From: Sphingobium sp. OAS761 | GTDB lineage: Bacteria > Pseudomonadota > Alphaproteobacteria > Sphingomonadales > Sphingomonadaceae | Assembly: GCF_024168485.1 (NCBI RefSeq) | Contig: NZ_JALJVY010000005.1 | Span: 62,001 to 126,000, forward strand | Direction: 5' to 3' | DNA length: 64,000 nt | Shown here: positions 47,541 to 57,981 of the stretch, in pieces | How the letters are laid out: every line of letters begins with the position of its first letter | Numbering within the stretch: the first letter of the stretch is position 1 | Program-made: the position numbers and the translations under genes | Notes under the pieces: generated by a model | What the model was told of the DNA's origin: nothing | The model's input: only the letters and a program-made list of their open reading frames with translations | The model's database searches: none

Positions 47541-47721
47541 GTTACTCTCCTCGAACCACGCCCCCAGCGGATTGGGTGATGGTTCAACGGAGGAAGTGCC
47601 AAGGCGTTCCATGGGCGAGAAATGATTCCACGGATGCAACTATCGGCGCACTGCGCCGTTGCGGCGCATGGCGCGGAGGGCATATCCCGCCGCGCAGCAC
47701 GGCGGGCCGGACCCGGAATGC

Positions 47722-47750
47722 AAAAGGGCCGCCCTGTTAAGTGGCGGCCC
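47722..47750 (-). terminator. Terminator after sciP
   Basis: On the minus strand GGGCCGCC and GGCGGCCC pair around a nine-base loop, followed by CTTTTG. It lies 29 bases after the sciP stop. Confidence 0.7.
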
Positions 47751-47778
47751 CTGGCATGTCCCTGCGGCGTGCCGGACG

Positions 47779-48078
47779 TCAGTATTTCTGCTGTCGTTCG
47801 TACAGGGACTTATAATATTGGATACGCGTGACGCGCAGCCCGTGCATGCCGGAACGATCGACCGCCCTTTGCCATCCGGCAAATTCCTCGAGCGTCAGAT
47901 TGTACCGGCCACAGGCTTCATCCACGGTCAGCAGTCCACCATTGACGGCCGCCACGACTTCGGCCTTGCGCCGCACGACCCAGCGGGTCGTGTCGGCAGG
48001 CGGCAGGCTGTCCAGGGTCAGAGGCTCCCCGAGCGGCCCGACGACCTGGGCGGGCCTGATTTTCTGGTTCTCGATCAT
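47779..48078 (-). CDS. sciP: SciP-like CtrA inhibitor (DUF1153)
   Basis: 99 residues from the ATG at 48078 (TGAGGG upstream; a TTG four codons earlier is rejected). The protein carries LPPADTTRWVVRRKAEVVAA and LLTVDEACGRYNLTLEEF, matching the DUF1153/SciP family. In Caulobacter SciP is a small HTH protein that binds CtrA and keeps it from recruiting RNA polymerase, so it ties gene expression to the cell cycle. A terminator follows. Family identity is firm; the regulatory role here is transferred from Caulobacter. Confidence 0.9.
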   Translation of the reverse strand: MIENQKIRPAQVVGPLGEPLTLDSLPPADTTRWVVRRKAEVVAAVNGGLLTVDEACGRYNLTLEEFAGWQRAVDRSGMHGLRVTRIQYYKSLYERQQKY

Positions 48079-48150
48079 TCTTACCCTCAAAAAGCGGCAC
48101 TGGCCTTGTCGAACACAGTGTCGAATTCGGCCGCCTTCCCGTTATGCGCG

Positions 48151-48492
48151 TCAGCCCTGAACATCGGCTAAAGCGCCACGGTAAACGCGGCCTTCATCAA
48201 CCTTGCCCCCACCTAAACGGGACGCCATGGACGGGTTGAAACTGCCCGTGCGTCCTACGGCCTCGATCACGCCGCCGGAACGTGGCGCAAAGATTTCCGC
48301 CAGTTCCTGGATCCAGTCACCCCCGCTATCCTGCCCCCGCAGGATGCCCGCCATCGCCCGTGCGGTCGGGCTGGCCGCCTGCTCCGCGGCCGTGGCCGCG
48401 CGCAGATAAGGCCAGACCGGAACGCGCGGCCGACCGATCGGCGTGGCGTGGGCGGGGTCAAGCCCGCCCTTCCGGAAGAAACTAAGGTCCAT
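48151..48492 (-). CDS. Uncertain short gene between sciP and mnmA
   Basis: 113 codons from the ATG at 48492 to the stop at 48151. The product has no signal peptide or membrane segment and reads SFFRKGGLDPAHATPIGRPR then WPYLRAATAAEQAASPTARA. Third-position G/C bias is strong in the first two thirds and weaker near the end (several TTA, GTT, GAT codons). I recognise no family. No good ribosome site precedes the ATG. It is on the same strand as sciP, 72 bases upstream of it, and divergent from mnmA, so it may be real but is unproven. Confidence 0.45.
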   Translation of the reverse strand: MDLSFFRKGGLDPAHATPIGRPRVPVWPYLRAATAAEQAASPTARAMAGILRGQDSGGDWIQELAEIFAPRSGGVIEAVGRTGSFNPSMASRLGGGKVDEGRVYRGALADVQG

Positions 48493-48611
48493 GAACAGGG
48501 CTTGTAGGCCGCAATGGATAAGGCTCGGTAAACCCGCGCCCAACTCGTCGCATTTGCGTCGCGCCCTGCCGACGCTGGCCAGACGCGCGCGCATTGCCTA
48601 TATGCGCGCCC

Positions 48612-49718
48612 ATGCAGCCTGTTTTCGATCTTCCAGAGCCGCTTTCGGGGCGCCGCATCGTCGTTGCCATGTCGGGCGGCGTGGATTCGAGCGTCGTCGC
48701 GGCGCTCGCCGCGAAGACCGGCGCGGAGGTGATCGGCGTCACGCTCCAGCTTTACGATCATGGCGCGGCGGTCGGCCGCACGGGAAGCTGCTGCGCCGGG
48801 CAGGACATACGCGACGCGCGCGCCGTGGCGGACCGCATCGGCATCGCCCATTATGTGTTCGATTATGAAAGCCGCTTTCGCGATTCGGTCATCGCCGACT
48901 TTGCTGATGAATATATGGCCGGGCGCACCCCCATACCCTGCGTCAAGTGCAACATGGGGGTGAAGTTTACGGACCTGTTCCAGATCGCGCGCGATCTGGG
49001 CGCCGATTGCCTCGCCACCGGCCATTATGTTCGCCGGGTCGAGGGGCCAAACGGCGCGGAACTGCACCGTGCCGCCGATCCGGCACGCGACCAGAGCTAT
49101 TTCCTGTTCGCCACGACTCAGGCGCAGCTCGACTATCTGCGCTTTCCCCTCGGCGGATTGCCCAAGCCGCAGGTACGCGAGATCGCGGCCGAACTGGGCC
49201 TGTCGGTGGCATTGAAGCCCGACAGCCAGGACATCTGCTTCGTGCCGGACGGCGATTATGCGAAGATCGTGCGGAAATTGCGCCCCGACGCGGACGAAGG
49301 CGGCGACATCGTCCATGTCGACGGCCGCACGCTCGGCCGGCACAAGGGGATGATCCATTTCACCGTCGGCCAGCGCAAGGGGCTGGAAATCGGCGGCCAG
49401 CCCGACCCGCTCTATGTCGTGCGGCTGGACGCGGAAGCGCGCCGCGTGATCGTGGGGCCAAAGGCGGCGCTCGCCGTGTCGGGAGCGGTCCTCTCCGACA
49501 TCAACTGGCTGGGCGGCGATTTCAGCGGGCCTTTGACGGCCAAGGTGCGATCGATGGCCAAACCCGTGCCGGCGCGGCTGGACGGCGAGCGCCTGATCTT
49601 CGACGCGCCCGAATATGGCGTCGCGCCGGGGCAGGCGGCGGTGCTCTATGCGGGCGACCGCGTGCTGGGCGGCGGCTGGATCGCGAGCACGCAAGGTGTG
49701 ATGGCGGAGGCGGCCTGA
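48612..49718 (+). CDS. mnmA: tRNA 2-thiouridylase
   Basis: 368 residues from the ATG at 48612. The PP-loop is [16 protein letters not shown]; the catalytic cysteines are in [11 protein letters not shown] and [10 protein letters not shown], and [13 protein letters not shown] opens the C-terminal domain. MnmA adds sulfur to U34 of Lys, Glu and Gln tRNAs with IscS as sulfur donor. An in-frame TTG 18 bases upstream is rejected as less likely. The next gene starts 4 bases after the stop. Confidence 0.96.
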   Translation: MQPVFDLPEPLSGRRIVVAMSGGVDSSVVAALAAKTGAEVIGVTLQLYDHGAAVGRTGSCCAGQDIRDARAVADRIGIAHYVFDYESRFRDSVIADFADEYMAGRTPIPCVKCNMGVKFTDLFQIARDLGADCLATGHYVRRVEGPNGAELHRAADPARDQSYFLFATTQAQLDYLRFPLGGLPKPQVREIAAELGLSVALKPDSQDICFVPDGDYAKIVRKLRPDADEGGDIVHVDGRTLGRHKGMIHFTVGQRKGLEIGGQPDPLYVVRLDAEARRVIVGPKAALAVSGAVLSDINWLGGDFSGPLTAKVRSMAKPVPARLDGERLIFDAPEYGVAPGQAAVLYAGDRVLGGGWIASTQGVMAEAA

Positions 49719-49722
49719 GGCT

Positions 49723-50016
49723 ATGTCGTTGTATGCCCGGTCTCGGTTATTTATGGCTTGGGTCTGGCTGCTATTTTTCACATTTCCGATTTGGTTGACG
49801 TTCATTGAACGACACTTTGGACCGGATGGCTCTTGGATAGCTGGGACATTTTGGGTCGCTCATGGATTGGTGCCGATGTTCCTGCTGCGTTGCCCAGAAT
49901 GTGGACTTTCACCATTCAGAAGCAGCAAGAAGTTCATCGCATGGCAGACCATGTGGCCGCGCAGGATATGCGGTCATTGTGGTCATAACCATCGGCGAAT
50001 GACATCAGCCGAATAG
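49723..50016 (+). CDS. Small membrane protein with zinc ribbon, low G+C
   Basis: 97 residues. Two hydrophobic segments (about 10-28, MAWVWLLFFTFPIWLTFI; and 38-55, WIAGTFWVAHGLVPMFLL) are followed by two CxxC pairs (Cys57/60 in RCPECG, Cys83/86 in CGHCGH), a zinc-ribbon layout, facing the cytoplasm by charge. Counting by hand, 120 of 240 bases at 49741-49980 are G or C, clearly below the neighbours, and codons such as TTA, ATA and AGA appear. This suggests recent acquisition or a relaxed gene. It starts 4 bases after mnmA. I know no named family. Confidence 0.6.
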   Translation: MSLYARSRLFMAWVWLLFFTFPIWLTFIERHFGPDGSWIAGTFWVAHGLVPMFLLRCPECGLSPFRSSKKFIAWQTMWPRRICGHCGHNHRRMTSAE

Positions 50017-50083
50017 TCGTCGGCCTGGCATTGCCCCCCAAATCCTTGCCCTTTCTCGCACCCGCGCGTAAGGCCCGCGCGTC

Positions 50084-50746
50084 ATGACTCGCTCGCTCAC
50101 CTTCGCCATTCCCAAGGGCCGTATCCTCGATGAAGCGCTGCCCCTGCTCGCCAAGGCCGGTATCGAGCCGGAGGCGGAGTTTCACGACAAGAAGAGCCGG
50201 GCGCTGCGCTTTGCGACAAATCGCCCCGACGTGTCGATCATCCGGGTGCGCGCGTTCGACGTCGCCACCTTCGTCGCCCATGGTGCGGCACAGATCGGCA
50301 TCGTCGGTTCCGACGTGGTGGAGGAGTTCGACTATAGCGAGCTTTACGCGCCGGTGGACCTAGACATCGGCCATTGCCGCCTGTCGGTGGCCGAACCGAA
50401 GGACGCGGCGGACGAGGACGAGGCGACGCTGAGCCATATCCGCGTCGCGACCAAATATCCGCACCTGACGCGCAAATATTATGAGGCACGCGGGCTTCAG
50501 GCGGAATGCGTGAAGCTGAACGGCGCGATGGAACTGGCCCCCTCGCTCGGCCTGTCTCGGCGGATCGTGGACCTGGTCTCGTCGGGCGCGACGCTCAAGG
50601 CCAACGGCCTGGTGGAGACCCATGTCATCATGCCGGTGTCCGCGCGACTGATCGTCAACCGCGCCGCCTACAAGATGCGTTCGGCCGACCTCACCCCGCT
50701 GGTCGAGGCGTTCCGCAATGCGGTGGGGGTGAAGGATGCCGCTTAG
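50084..50746 (+). CDS. hisG: ATP phosphoribosyltransferase, short form
   Basis: 220 residues, the short HisG type that lacks the C-terminal regulatory domain and usually needs HisZ; hisZ is not seen next to it. The catalytic region reads [33 protein letters not shown] and the PRPP loop [15 protein letters not shown]. It starts histidine synthesis by joining ATP and PRPP. The stop overlaps the hisD start by 11 bases. Short-form HisG is common in alphaproteobacteria. Confidence 0.95.
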   Translation: MTRSLTFAIPKGRILDEALPLLAKAGIEPEAEFHDKKSRALRFATNRPDVSIIRVRAFDVATFVAHGAAQIGIVGSDVVEEFDYSELYAPVDLDIGHCRLSVAEPKDAADEDEATLSHIRVATKYPHLTRKYYEARGLQAECVKLNGAMELAPSLGLSRRIVDLVSSGATLKANGLVETHVIMPVSARLIVNRAAYKMRSADLTPLVEAFRNAVGVKDAA

Positions 50747-52025
50747 GCTGGACAGCCGCGACCCCGGGTTCGCGGCCCGTTTCGCCGCGCTGGTCGACGC
50801 CCGCCGCGAAGCGGACGCGGATGTGTCGCGCGACGTCGCCGCGATATTGAAACGCGTGCGCGCCGAAGGGGACGCGGCGCTGGCCGACTATACGCAGCGA
50901 TTCGACCGGCATGATCTGGACAGCAGGGGCTGGTCGGTCGAGCCGGCGGACACCCGCGCGGCGTTGGACGGCATTCCGGCCGCGCTGCGGGACGCGCTGG
51001 AACTGGCCGCCGCCCGCATCGCCACCTATCACGAGAAGCAGAAGCCGCAGGACAGCGACGGCGTGGACGGCGCCGGGGTGCGGCTGGGCGCGCGGTGGCG
51101 CGCGGTGGATGCGGCGGGCCTGTATGTGCCCGGCGGCCGCGCCGCCTATCCCAGTTCCGTGTTGATGAACGCGATTCCCGCCAAGGTCGCGGGCGTGGAG
51201 CGCATCGCCATCGTCACGCCGACGCCGGGCGGCGAGATCAACCCCATGGTGCTGGCCGCCGCGCGGATCGCGGGGATAGAGGAAATCTGGCGCGTGGGCG
51301 GGGCGCAGGCCATCGCCGCGCTGGCATATGGCACAGCGCGCATCCGCGCCGTCGATGTCATCACCGGCCCCGGCAATGCCTGGGTCGCGGAGGCCAAGCG
51401 CCAGCTCTATGGCGTGGTCGGCATCGACATGGTCGCCGGCCCGTCCGAAATCGTGGTGGTCGCGGACGGGCGGAACGATCCCGAATGGACCGCCGCCGAC
51501 CTTCTGAGCCAGTCGGAGCATGATCCGACCAGCCAGTCGATCCTGTTCACCGACGACGCGGCCTTCGCCGACGCCGTCGCCGCCGCGGTCGAACGGCAGA
51601 TCCCGGCACTGTCGACCGCCGCCGTCGCCCGCGCGAGCTGGGACGCGAACGGCGCGATCATCCTGGTCCGCGCGCTCGATGAAGCGATGCCGCTGGTCGA
51701 CCGGCTGGCACCGGAGCATCTGGAACTGGCGGTGGACGATCCCGAGCCGTTGTTCGCGCAGGTCCGTCACGCGGGATCGGTGTTCCTGGGCCGGATGACG
51801 CCCGAGGCGGTCGGCGATTATGTCGCCGGGCCGAACCATGTCCTGCCCACCGGCCGCCGCGCGCGCTTTTCGTCGGGCCTGTCGGTGCTCGATTTCATGA
51901 AGCGCACCAGCTTCCTGGGCCTGGATGCCGCCGCGATCGGCGCGATCGGCCCGGCCGCTGTCGCGCTGGCGCAGGCCGAGGGGCTTCCCGCCCACGCCGC
52001 GTCGGTGGCGTTGCGCCTGCGTTGA
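50736..52025 (+). CDS. hisD: Histidinol dehydrogenase
   Basis: 429 residues. Motifs: [52 protein letters not shown] and [15 protein letters not shown], with the catalytic and zinc histidines in the last region and in APEHLEL. It oxidises histidinol to histidine in two NAD-dependent steps. The ATG at 50736 lies inside the 3' end of hisG with GGTGAAGG upstream. nusB follows after 21 bases, so hisG, hisD, nusB form one transcript. Confidence 0.97.
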   Translation: MPLRLDSRDPGFAARFAALVDARREADADVSRDVAAILKRVRAEGDAALADYTQRFDRHDLDSRGWSVEPADTRAALDGIPAALRDALELAAARIATYHEKQKPQDSDGVDGAGVRLGARWRAVDAAGLYVPGGRAAYPSSVLMNAIPAKVAGVERIAIVTPTPGGEINPMVLAAARIAGIEEIWRVGGAQAIAALAYGTARIRAVDVITGPGNAWVAEAKRQLYGVVGIDMVAGPSEIVVVADGRNDPEWTAADLLSQSEHDPTSQSILFTDDAAFADAVAAAVERQIPALSTAAVARASWDANGAIILVRALDEAMPLVDRLAPEHLELAVDDPEPLFAQVRHAGSVFLGRMTPEAVGDYVAGPNHVLPTGRRARFSSGLSVLDFMKRTSFLGLDAAAIGAIGPAAVALAQAEGLPAHAASVALRLR

Positions 52026-52046
52026 GACCGGAGTAGGGCAGCGCGC

Positions 52047-52493
52047 ATGAACGACCGCTCCAAATCTCGCTCCGCCGCGCGCCTCGCCGCCGTGCAGGCG
52101 CTCTACCAGATTGAGATGGAGGGCACGCCGCTGCCCACATTGCTGCATGAATTCCACCAGCACCGGCTGGGCGCGACTATCGAGGACGTGACCTATGCGC
52201 GGGCGGAGGAAACATTTTTCGACGACATCGTGACCGGGGTGGACAAGCGCCGGGCGGAAATCGACGGGCTGATCACGGCGCGCCTGTCCAGCGGCTGGAA
52301 CCTCGACCGGCTGGACAGGCCGATGCGCCAGATCCTGCGCGCGGGAACCTATGAGCTGCTGGCCCGCGCCGATATCGGCACCGGCACCGTGATCAGCGAA
52401 TATGTCGACGTCGCCCACGCCTTCTACGACAGGCGCGAGGCGGGCTTCGTCAACGGGCTGCTGGACGGCGTGGCGAAGGACGTGCGGAAATAG
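52047..52493 (+). CDS. nusB: Transcription antitermination factor NusB
   Basis: 148 residues, the usual all-helical RNA-binding protein. N terminus RSAARLAAVQALYQIEMEG, middle YARAEETFFDDIVTGVDKRR and C terminus DRREAGFVNGLLDGVAKDVR match the family. NusB with NusE binds boxA RNA and promotes rRNA antitermination. Unlike many bacteria, it is not next to ribH, which is at 36 kb, but lies after hisD and before thiL. Confidence 0.95.
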   Translation: MNDRSKSRSAARLAAVQALYQIEMEGTPLPTLLHEFHQHRLGATIEDVTYARAEETFFDDIVTGVDKRRAEIDGLITARLSSGWNLDRLDRPMRQILRAGTYELLARADIGTGTVISEYVDVAHAFYDRREAGFVNGLLDGVAKDVRK

Positions 52494-52565
52494 CGCGATC
52501 CGCGCCGCCCGGCCCGGCCCGGCGGAAGGACGCGACTTCATCGTGCGGGACAGCTAGAATACGGC

Positions 52566-53477
52566 ATGTCCGCCGAATCCCGATTCCACACGCTGCTGCG
52601 CCTGTTGGCCAAGGACCCGGCGGCGCAGGGCCTGCGGGATGACGTCGCGGTCCTGCCGGTCGGCGGAACCCGCCTGATCCTGACCAGCGACACGATGGTG
52701 GAGGGCGTGCATTATCTGCCCGCCGATCCGCCCGCCGACATCGGCTGGAAACTCGCGGCGGTGAACCTGTCCGACCTGGCGGCGAAAGGCGCAAAACCGG
52801 TCGGATGCCTGCTCAACTACGCCCTGTCGGGGGACGAGGCCTGGGACGCTGCGTTCCTGGACGGGCTGGGCGAAGCGCTGGATCGGCACCTGATGCCGCT
52901 GCTGGGCGGGGACACGGTGACAATGCCGCCGGGCAGCGCCCGCAGTTACAGCCTGACCGCACTGGGCATGGCGAGCGCTTCCGTTCCCGCGCGGACCGGC
53001 GCGCGGGCCGGCGACCGGCTCTATGTGACCGGTCCTGTCGGCGACGCCGGCGTCGGTCTGGACCTGGCGCGGGCCGATCCGGCCGCCGCGGGGCCGCTGG
53101 TCCAGTCCTATCGCCGCCCCCGCCCCCGCCTGGCCGAAGGCGCGCTGCTGGCGCCGGTCGCAACGGCGATGATGGACATTTCCGACGGCCTGCTGATCGA
53201 TGCGGCGCGCATGGCGCAGGCGAGCGGCCTTGCCGTCACCATCGATCATGTTCCGCTGTCCCGCGCGCTGGAACAGGCGCGCGGCGCCAGCACCGCGGTC
53301 CAGATCGCCGCCGCCCGCGCGGGTGACGATTATGAGCTGCTGTTCGCCCTGCCGCGCGGGGCGACGCCGCCGGTCCGCGCCATCCGGGTCGGCGGGTTCG
53401 CCGAGGGACAGGGGCTTTCGCTGGTAATCGACGGCGTTCCCCTGCCGCTGCCCGACCGGCTCGGCTGGGAACATTGA
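52566..53477 (+). CDS. thiL: Thiamine-monophosphate kinase
   Basis: 303 residues. The N-terminal acidic metal site is visible in LRDDVAVLPVGGTRLILTSD and TMVEGVHYLP, AAVNLSDLAAKGAKPVGCLL follows and MMDISDGLLIDAARMA is the second metal region. It adds the last phosphate to make thiamine diphosphate. The gap to nusB is 72 bases. nusB-thiL adjacency is widely conserved in bacteria, which supports the call. Confidence 0.95.
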   Translation: MSAESRFHTLLRLLAKDPAAQGLRDDVAVLPVGGTRLILTSDTMVEGVHYLPADPPADIGWKLAAVNLSDLAAKGAKPVGCLLNYALSGDEAWDAAFLDGLGEALDRHLMPLLGGDTVTMPPGSARSYSLTALGMASASVPARTGARAGDRLYVTGPVGDAGVGLDLARADPAAAGPLVQSYRRPRPRLAEGALLAPVATAMMDISDGLLIDAARMAQASGLAVTIDHVPLSRALEQARGASTAVQIAAARAGDDYELLFALPRGATPPVRAIRVGGFAEGQGLSLVIDGVPLPLPDRLGWEH

Positions 53478-53503
53478 GTGCCGTGCGCCGCGTGCCAACC
53501 GTC

Positions 53504-53531
53504 TTGACGCGGGCCGTTCCCACTGTAGCTT
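53504..53531 (+). promoter_or_regulatory. Candidate sigma-70 promoter for hppA
   Basis: TTGACG (53504-53509) and TAGCTT (53526-53531) are separated by 16 bases, a weak -35/-10 pair in the 235-base gap between thiL and hppA. Lacking other evidence, this is tentative. Confidence 0.3.
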
Positions 53532-53712
53532 GACGTTCATCTTTTTCCTCAGCCGGTCGGGATCGCCAGGATGGTCATGTCCCCGTTGCTGATTGCCGCG
53601 GTGCCAGATGCCGGACCCGTTCCGCCCGGCCCCCCGCGCGTGCGCCCTTCGTCCGCCCGTCATTCCCTGCGGAGCGGCCGATGACAGCCATAACAGGGGG
53701 AGAGGAACATCC

Positions 53713-55839
53713 ATGGAAATCGTCTATATCGCCATAGGGTGCGGCCTGCTGGCCATACTCTACGGATTATTCACCAGTCGCCAGGTGCTGAGCCAATCGC
53801 CCGGCAATGATACCATGCAGGCCATCGCGGGTGCGATCCAGGAAGGCGCGAAAGCCTATCTGGCCCGGCAATATATCACCATCGCGATCGTCGGCGTGGT
53901 CGTCGCCATGCTGGTGGCTGTGTTTCTGGGCCTCGTTTCGGCCGTAGGCTTCCTGATCGGCGCGATCCTGTCGGGGGCGGCAGGCTTCATCGGCATGAAT
54001 ATTTCGGTGCGGGCGAATGTGCGCACCGCCGAAGCCGCGCGCGGCACGTTGCAGAGCGGCCTGACCGTCGCCTTCCGCGCGGGTGCCGTCACCGGCATGC
54101 TGGTAGCGGGCCTGGCGCTGCTCGCGATCAGCGGGTTCTTCTGGTACCTGACCGGCCCGGCCGGCCATGCGCCCGACGACCGGCTGGTCATCGACAGCCT
54201 GGTCGCGCTGGCGTTCGGCGCGTCGCTCATTTCCATCTTCGCCCGCCTGGGCGGCGGCATCTTCACCAAGGCGGCCGACGTCGGCGCCGACCTGGTGGGC
54301 AAGGTCGAGGCCGGCATTCCCGAGGACGACCCGCGCAACCCCGCCGTCATCGCCGATAATGTGGGCGACAATGTCGGCGATTGCGCCGGCATGGCCGCCG
54401 ACCTGTTCGAAACCTATGTCGTCACCGTCGGCGCCACCATGGTGCTGACCGCACTGCTGGTCACGGGGGTCGACAACGCCTTCCTGATGAACCTGATGGC
54501 GTTGCCGCTGGTCGTCGGCGGCGTGTGCATCATCACCTCCATCATCGGCACCTACATGGTGCGCCTTGGCGCCAGCCAGTCGATCATGGGGGCGCTGTAC
54601 AAGGGCTTCTGGACCACAGCGATCCTGTCCATACCGGCCATCTACTATGTCACCTGGCGCGTGCTGGGCGACATGAACGCGGTGTTCGGCGCGGATCTGG
54701 ACGGTGCGGGCGGCTATACCGGCATGGCCCTGTTCTGGTCGATGATGGTGGGCCTTGCCGTGACCGGACTGCTGGTCGTCATCACCGAATATTATACCGG
54801 CACCAATTATCGCCCCGTCCGTTCAATCGCCAAAGCGTCCGAAACCGGACATGGCACCAACGTCATCCAGGGGCTTGCCATCAGCCTGGAATCGACTGCG
54901 CTGCCCACTTTGGTGATCGTCGTCGGCATCATCGTCGCCTATCAGCTGGCGGGCCTGATCGGCATCGCCTTTGCAGCGACCGCGATGCTGGCGCTGGCCG
55001 GCATGGTGGTGGCGCTCGACGCCTATGGCCCGGTCACCGACAATGCCGGCGGCATTGCCGAGATGAGCCATCTGGACGACAGCGTCCGCGTCAAGACCGA
55101 TGCGCTGGACGCGGTGGGCAACACCACGAAGGCGGTGACGAAGGGCTATGCCATCGGATCGGCTGGCCTGGCCGCACTGGTGCTGTTCGGCGCCTATACG
55201 GAGGACCTGAAATTCTACAATTCGGCGCTGGGCCTGACCGCGCCGGTCGATTTCAGCCTGTCCAACCCCTATGTCATCGTCGGCCTGCTGCTGGGCGCAT
55301 TGCTGCCCTATCTGTTCGGGGCGATGGGCATGACCGCCGTGGGCCGGGCGGCGGGCGACGTGGTCAAGGACGTGCGCGACCAGTTCGCCACCAACAAGGG
55401 CATCATGGAAGGCACGTCTCGGCCCAACTATGCCCGTACCGTCGACCTCGTCACCCGGGCGGCGATCAAGGAGATGATCGTCCCCAGCCTGCTGCCGGTG
55501 CTGGCACCGATCGTCGTCTATTTCGCGATCGCGGCGGTTGCGGGAATCGAAAACGGCTTCGCGGCGCTGGGCGCGCTGCTGCTGGGCGTCATCATTTCCG
55601 GCCTGTTCGTCGCCCTGTCGATGACCAGCGGCGGCGGTGCCTGGGACAATGCGAAGAAATATATCGAGGACGGCAACCATGGCGGCAAGGGCAGCGAAGC
55701 CCACAAGGCGGCCGTGACCGGCGATACGGTCGGCGATCCCTACAAGGACACGGCGGGACCGGCGGTCAACCCGATGATCAAGATCACCAACATCGTCGCC
55801 CTGCTGTTGCTGGCGGCGCTGGCGCACGGAGCCGCCTGA
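53713..55839 (+). CDS. hppA: Membrane H+-translocating pyrophosphatase, K+-independent type
   Basis: 708 residues with about 16 membrane segments. The pyrophosphate site carries [20 protein letters not shown] and [18 protein letters not shown], and the later site DNAGGIAEM. The residue pattern in [16 protein letters not shown] has Lys where K+-dependent enzymes have Ala, which is the mark of K+-independent proton pumps. The enzyme splits pyrophosphate to move protons across the membrane. The ATG at 53713 gives the standard N terminus. A strong terminator follows. Confidence 0.96.
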   Translation: MEIVYIAIGCGLLAILYGLFTSRQVLSQSPGNDTMQAIAGAIQEGAKAYLARQYITIAIVGVVVAMLVAVFLGLVSAVGFLIGAILSGAAGFIGMNISVRANVRTAEAARGTLQSGLTVAFRAGAVTGMLVAGLALLAISGFFWYLTGPAGHAPDDRLVIDSLVALAFGASLISIFARLGGGIFTKAADVGADLVGKVEAGIPEDDPRNPAVIADNVGDNVGDCAGMAADLFETYVVTVGATMVLTALLVTGVDNAFLMNLMALPLVVGGVCIITSIIGTYMVRLGASQSIMGALYKGFWTTAILSIPAIYYVTWRVLGDMNAVFGADLDGAGGYTGMALFWSMMVGLAVTGLLVVITEYYTGTNYRPVRSIAKASETGHGTNVIQGLAISLESTALPTLVIVVGIIVAYQLAGLIGIAFAATAMLALAGMVVALDAYGPVTDNAGGIAEMSHLDDSVRVKTDALDAVGNTTKAVTKGYAIGSAGLAALVLFGAYTEDLKFYNSALGLTAPVDFSLSNPYVIVGLLLGALLPYLFGAMGMTAVGRAAGDVVKDVRDQFATNKGIMEGTSRPNYARTVDLVTRAAIKEMIVPSLLPVLAPIVVYFAIAAVAGIENGFAALGALLLGVIISGLFVALSMTSGGGAWDNAKKYIEDGNHGGKGSEAHKAAVTGDTVGDPYKDTAGPAVNPMIKITNIVALLLLAALAHGAA

Positions 55840-55885
55840 TCGGTCCGGACCGGACCGACATTCCCTCAATTCGGGGATGACGCCG

Positions 55886-55929
55886 GATCGGCCCCGCCCT
55901 ATCACGGGTCGGGGCCGATCTGCTTTTTT
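55886..55929 (+). terminator. Terminator after hppA
   Basis: GATCGGCCCCGCCC pairs with GGGTCGGGGCCGATC (one bulged base) around a short loop and is followed by TGCTTTTTT. It ends only 10 bases before the next gene start. Confidence 0.88.
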
Positions 55930-55938
55930 GGGGGGCAA

Positions 55939-57900
55939 ATGAAATCCTTACCTGTGGTGCTGCTTATCATGGCGGCCTTTGTCGCCGGGCCGGTACCCGC
56001 GCAATCCCCCGCGCCGGCGGCGGAGACGGCCGTCCCCGTTCAATGGACCGCCAAGGATTTCGCCGCGCTGCCGCTGATGGACGGGCCGGCGCTTTCGCCC
56101 GACGGCACCCGCATCGCGACCCGGGTCGCGGTGAATGGGGAGCAGCAGCTCGTCATCGCCGAACTGAGGGACGGGCCGGATCGCATCCACATGCTGGGGT
56201 TGCGCGACAATGACCTGAACTGGTGGAAATGGGTCAATGACGACTGGCTGATCATCGGCCTGGGCGCCGAAACCAGCGTGCAAGGAATGCCCTGGTACAT
56301 CAGCCGCGTCGCCGGGGTGAAGCGCGACGGCAGCAAGATCAACGTCCTGGCCCGATCGACGGCTGGGCAAAATGCCGACGACGTGATCTGGGTCGCCCGC
56401 GACGGGACGCCCCGCATCCTGCTGTCCTACCAGACATCCATCTATTCGAACCAACCCGGCTTCTGGCCGCAGGTGGACGAGATAGATGTCAGCACGGGGC
56501 GGACGCGCACGGTCCAGACGTCGCGCAACAATGTACGCGGCTGGTATGCTGACGCGACCGGCACCGTTCGCATGGGCGTGGGTTTTGACGACGCGACCCG
56601 CACCGGCATCCTGTTCTACCGCCCCGACGGCAAGTCCCGTTTCCGCACCGTCGACCGGGCCGACCGGCGCAAGGGCGAGAAGCTGATCGTGCCGCTGATC
56701 TTCACCGCCGATCCGGGCAAGGCGATCGCGAGCGACGACAAGGAGGGCAGCGATGCGCTGTACGAGCTGGACCTCGCCACGTTGCAACTGGGCCGGAAGA
56801 TCTTTGCCGCGCCCGGCTTTGACGTCGGCTGGGTAGAAGCCAGCAGATCGGGCGACGCGCTGGCCGGCGTGCATTATGTCGCAGACGCTCCTACGGTGCA
56901 CTGGTTCGACCCCGACCTGGCGCGGATCCAGGCCGATATCGACAAGGCGGTGGGGGACCGCCGCGCGCGGATCATTTCCACCAGCAGCAACGGCCAGCGC
57001 ATGATCGTCCATGTCGGCACCCCCGACCAGCCGGGTCTTTATTATTATTACGACACCGCGGCCGGAACGATGAACCTGCTGTCCAAGGTCAGCGACCGTT
57101 TCGCGCCCGGCGTCCGGCTCGCGCCGGTCAGAACCATCCGCTACAAGGCACGCGACGGGTTGGAAATCGCGGCCGTGCTGACGGTGCCGGCGGGGCGCGA
57201 CCCCAGGAACCTGCCATTGATCCTGATGCCCCATGGCGGGCCGTTCGCCCGCGACGCGGAGGAATGGGACTGGTGGGTGCAGTTCCTGGCATGGCGCGGC
57301 TATGCGGTGCTGCAACCCAATTATCGCGGTTCGTCCGGCTACGGCACCGCCTTCGCCGAAAAGGGCGAGGGGCAATGGGGCCTATCCATGCAGGACGACC
57401 TGAACGACGCCGTCGACTGGGCGGTGCAACAGGGGCTGGCCGACCCCAAGCGCGTGTGCATCGTGGGCGCATCCTATGGCGGATATGCCGCGATGCGCGC
57501 GGCGCAGCGCGACCCCGGCCGGTTCCGCTGCGCGGTATCCTATGCCGGGGTGTCCGACCTGGCCGCCATGACCCGCTATGACCGGCGGTTTCTCTACCAC
57601 AGGACCCGCAACGACTGGATGAAGGAACAGGCGCCCGACTTCGCCGCCGTCTCGCCGATCAATGCCGCCGCGCAATTCGGCACGCCGATCCTGATGGTGC
57701 ATGGCCGGAAGGACCGGCGCGTCCCGGTGGGCCAGTCACGCGAGATGGCGGAAAAGCTGAAAGCGGCGGGCAAGGTCGAAGGGCGCGACTATATCTATGT
57801 CGAACAGCCGCTGGCCGACCATCATTTCTCGCGCGAAGCCGACCGGGCGGACTTTCTGGAGCGGCTGGATGCGTTTCTGAGGGCGCATAATCCGGCCTGA
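55939..57900 (+). CDS. Exported S9 family peptidase (S9C-like)
   Basis: 653 residues with a signal peptide (cleavage likely after AGPVPA). Residues about 35-390 form a beta-propeller-like domain (DFAALPLMDGPALSPDGTRI). The hydrolase domain has PNYRGSSGYGTAF, Ser512 in VGASYGGYAAM, Asp in HGRKDRRVP and His in PLADHHFSRE, the triad of acyl-peptide-hydrolase-like enzymes. It probably degrades peptides in the periplasm. Strong terminators flank it on both sides, so it is a single-gene unit. It is not closely similar in layout to the S9A gene at 970. Confidence 0.92.
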   Translation: MKSLPVVLLIMAAFVAGPVPAQSPAPAAETAVPVQWTAKDFAALPLMDGPALSPDGTRIATRVAVNGEQQLVIAELRDGPDRIHMLGLRDNDLNWWKWVNDDWLIIGLGAETSVQGMPWYISRVAGVKRDGSKINVLARSTAGQNADDVIWVARDGTPRILLSYQTSIYSNQPGFWPQVDEIDVSTGRTRTVQTSRNNVRGWYADATGTVRMGVGFDDATRTGILFYRPDGKSRFRTVDRADRRKGEKLIVPLIFTADPGKAIASDDKEGSDALYELDLATLQLGRKIFAAPGFDVGWVEASRSGDALAGVHYVADAPTVHWFDPDLARIQADIDKAVGDRRARIISTSSNGQRMIVHVGTPDQPGLYYYYDTAAGTMNLLSKVSDRFAPGVRLAPVRTIRYKARDGLEIAAVLTVPAGRDPRNLPLILMPHGGPFARDAEEWDWWVQFLAWRGYAVLQPNYRGSSGYGTAFAEKGEGQWGLSMQDDLNDAVDWAVQQGLADPKRVCIVGASYGGYAAMRAAQRDPGRFRCAVSYAGVSDLAAMTRYDRRFLYHRTRNDWMKEQAPDFAAVSPINAAAQFGTPILMVHGRKDRRVPVGQSREMAEKLKAAGKVEGRDYIYVEQPLADHHFSREADRADFLERLDAFLRAHNPA

Positions 57901-57921
57901 CGCGTCAGCGCCCGACGCGAC

Positions 57922-57953
57922 AACGCCCGGCCGGTTTCCCGGTCGGGCGTTTG
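57922..57953. terminator. Terminator between the S9 peptidase and the small exported protein
   Basis: AACGCCCGGCCGG pairs with CCGGTCGGGCGTT around a short T-rich loop, with a G-T wobble. It lies between convergent genes and ends in TTTG on the plus strand. Confidence 0.65.
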
Positions 57954-57981
57954 CGCCGATGGTGTGGCATGGCCGCGCGCG

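Noticed and set aside
48267..49805. Open frame of 512 codons antisense to mnmA
   Set aside because: mnmA is certain on the plus strand; this frame has no motif and no start signal.
50691..52541. Long open frame (616 codons) antisense to hisD and nusB
   Set aside because: It is the shadow of two certain genes; its sequence is rich in Arg, Gly and Asp with no family motif.
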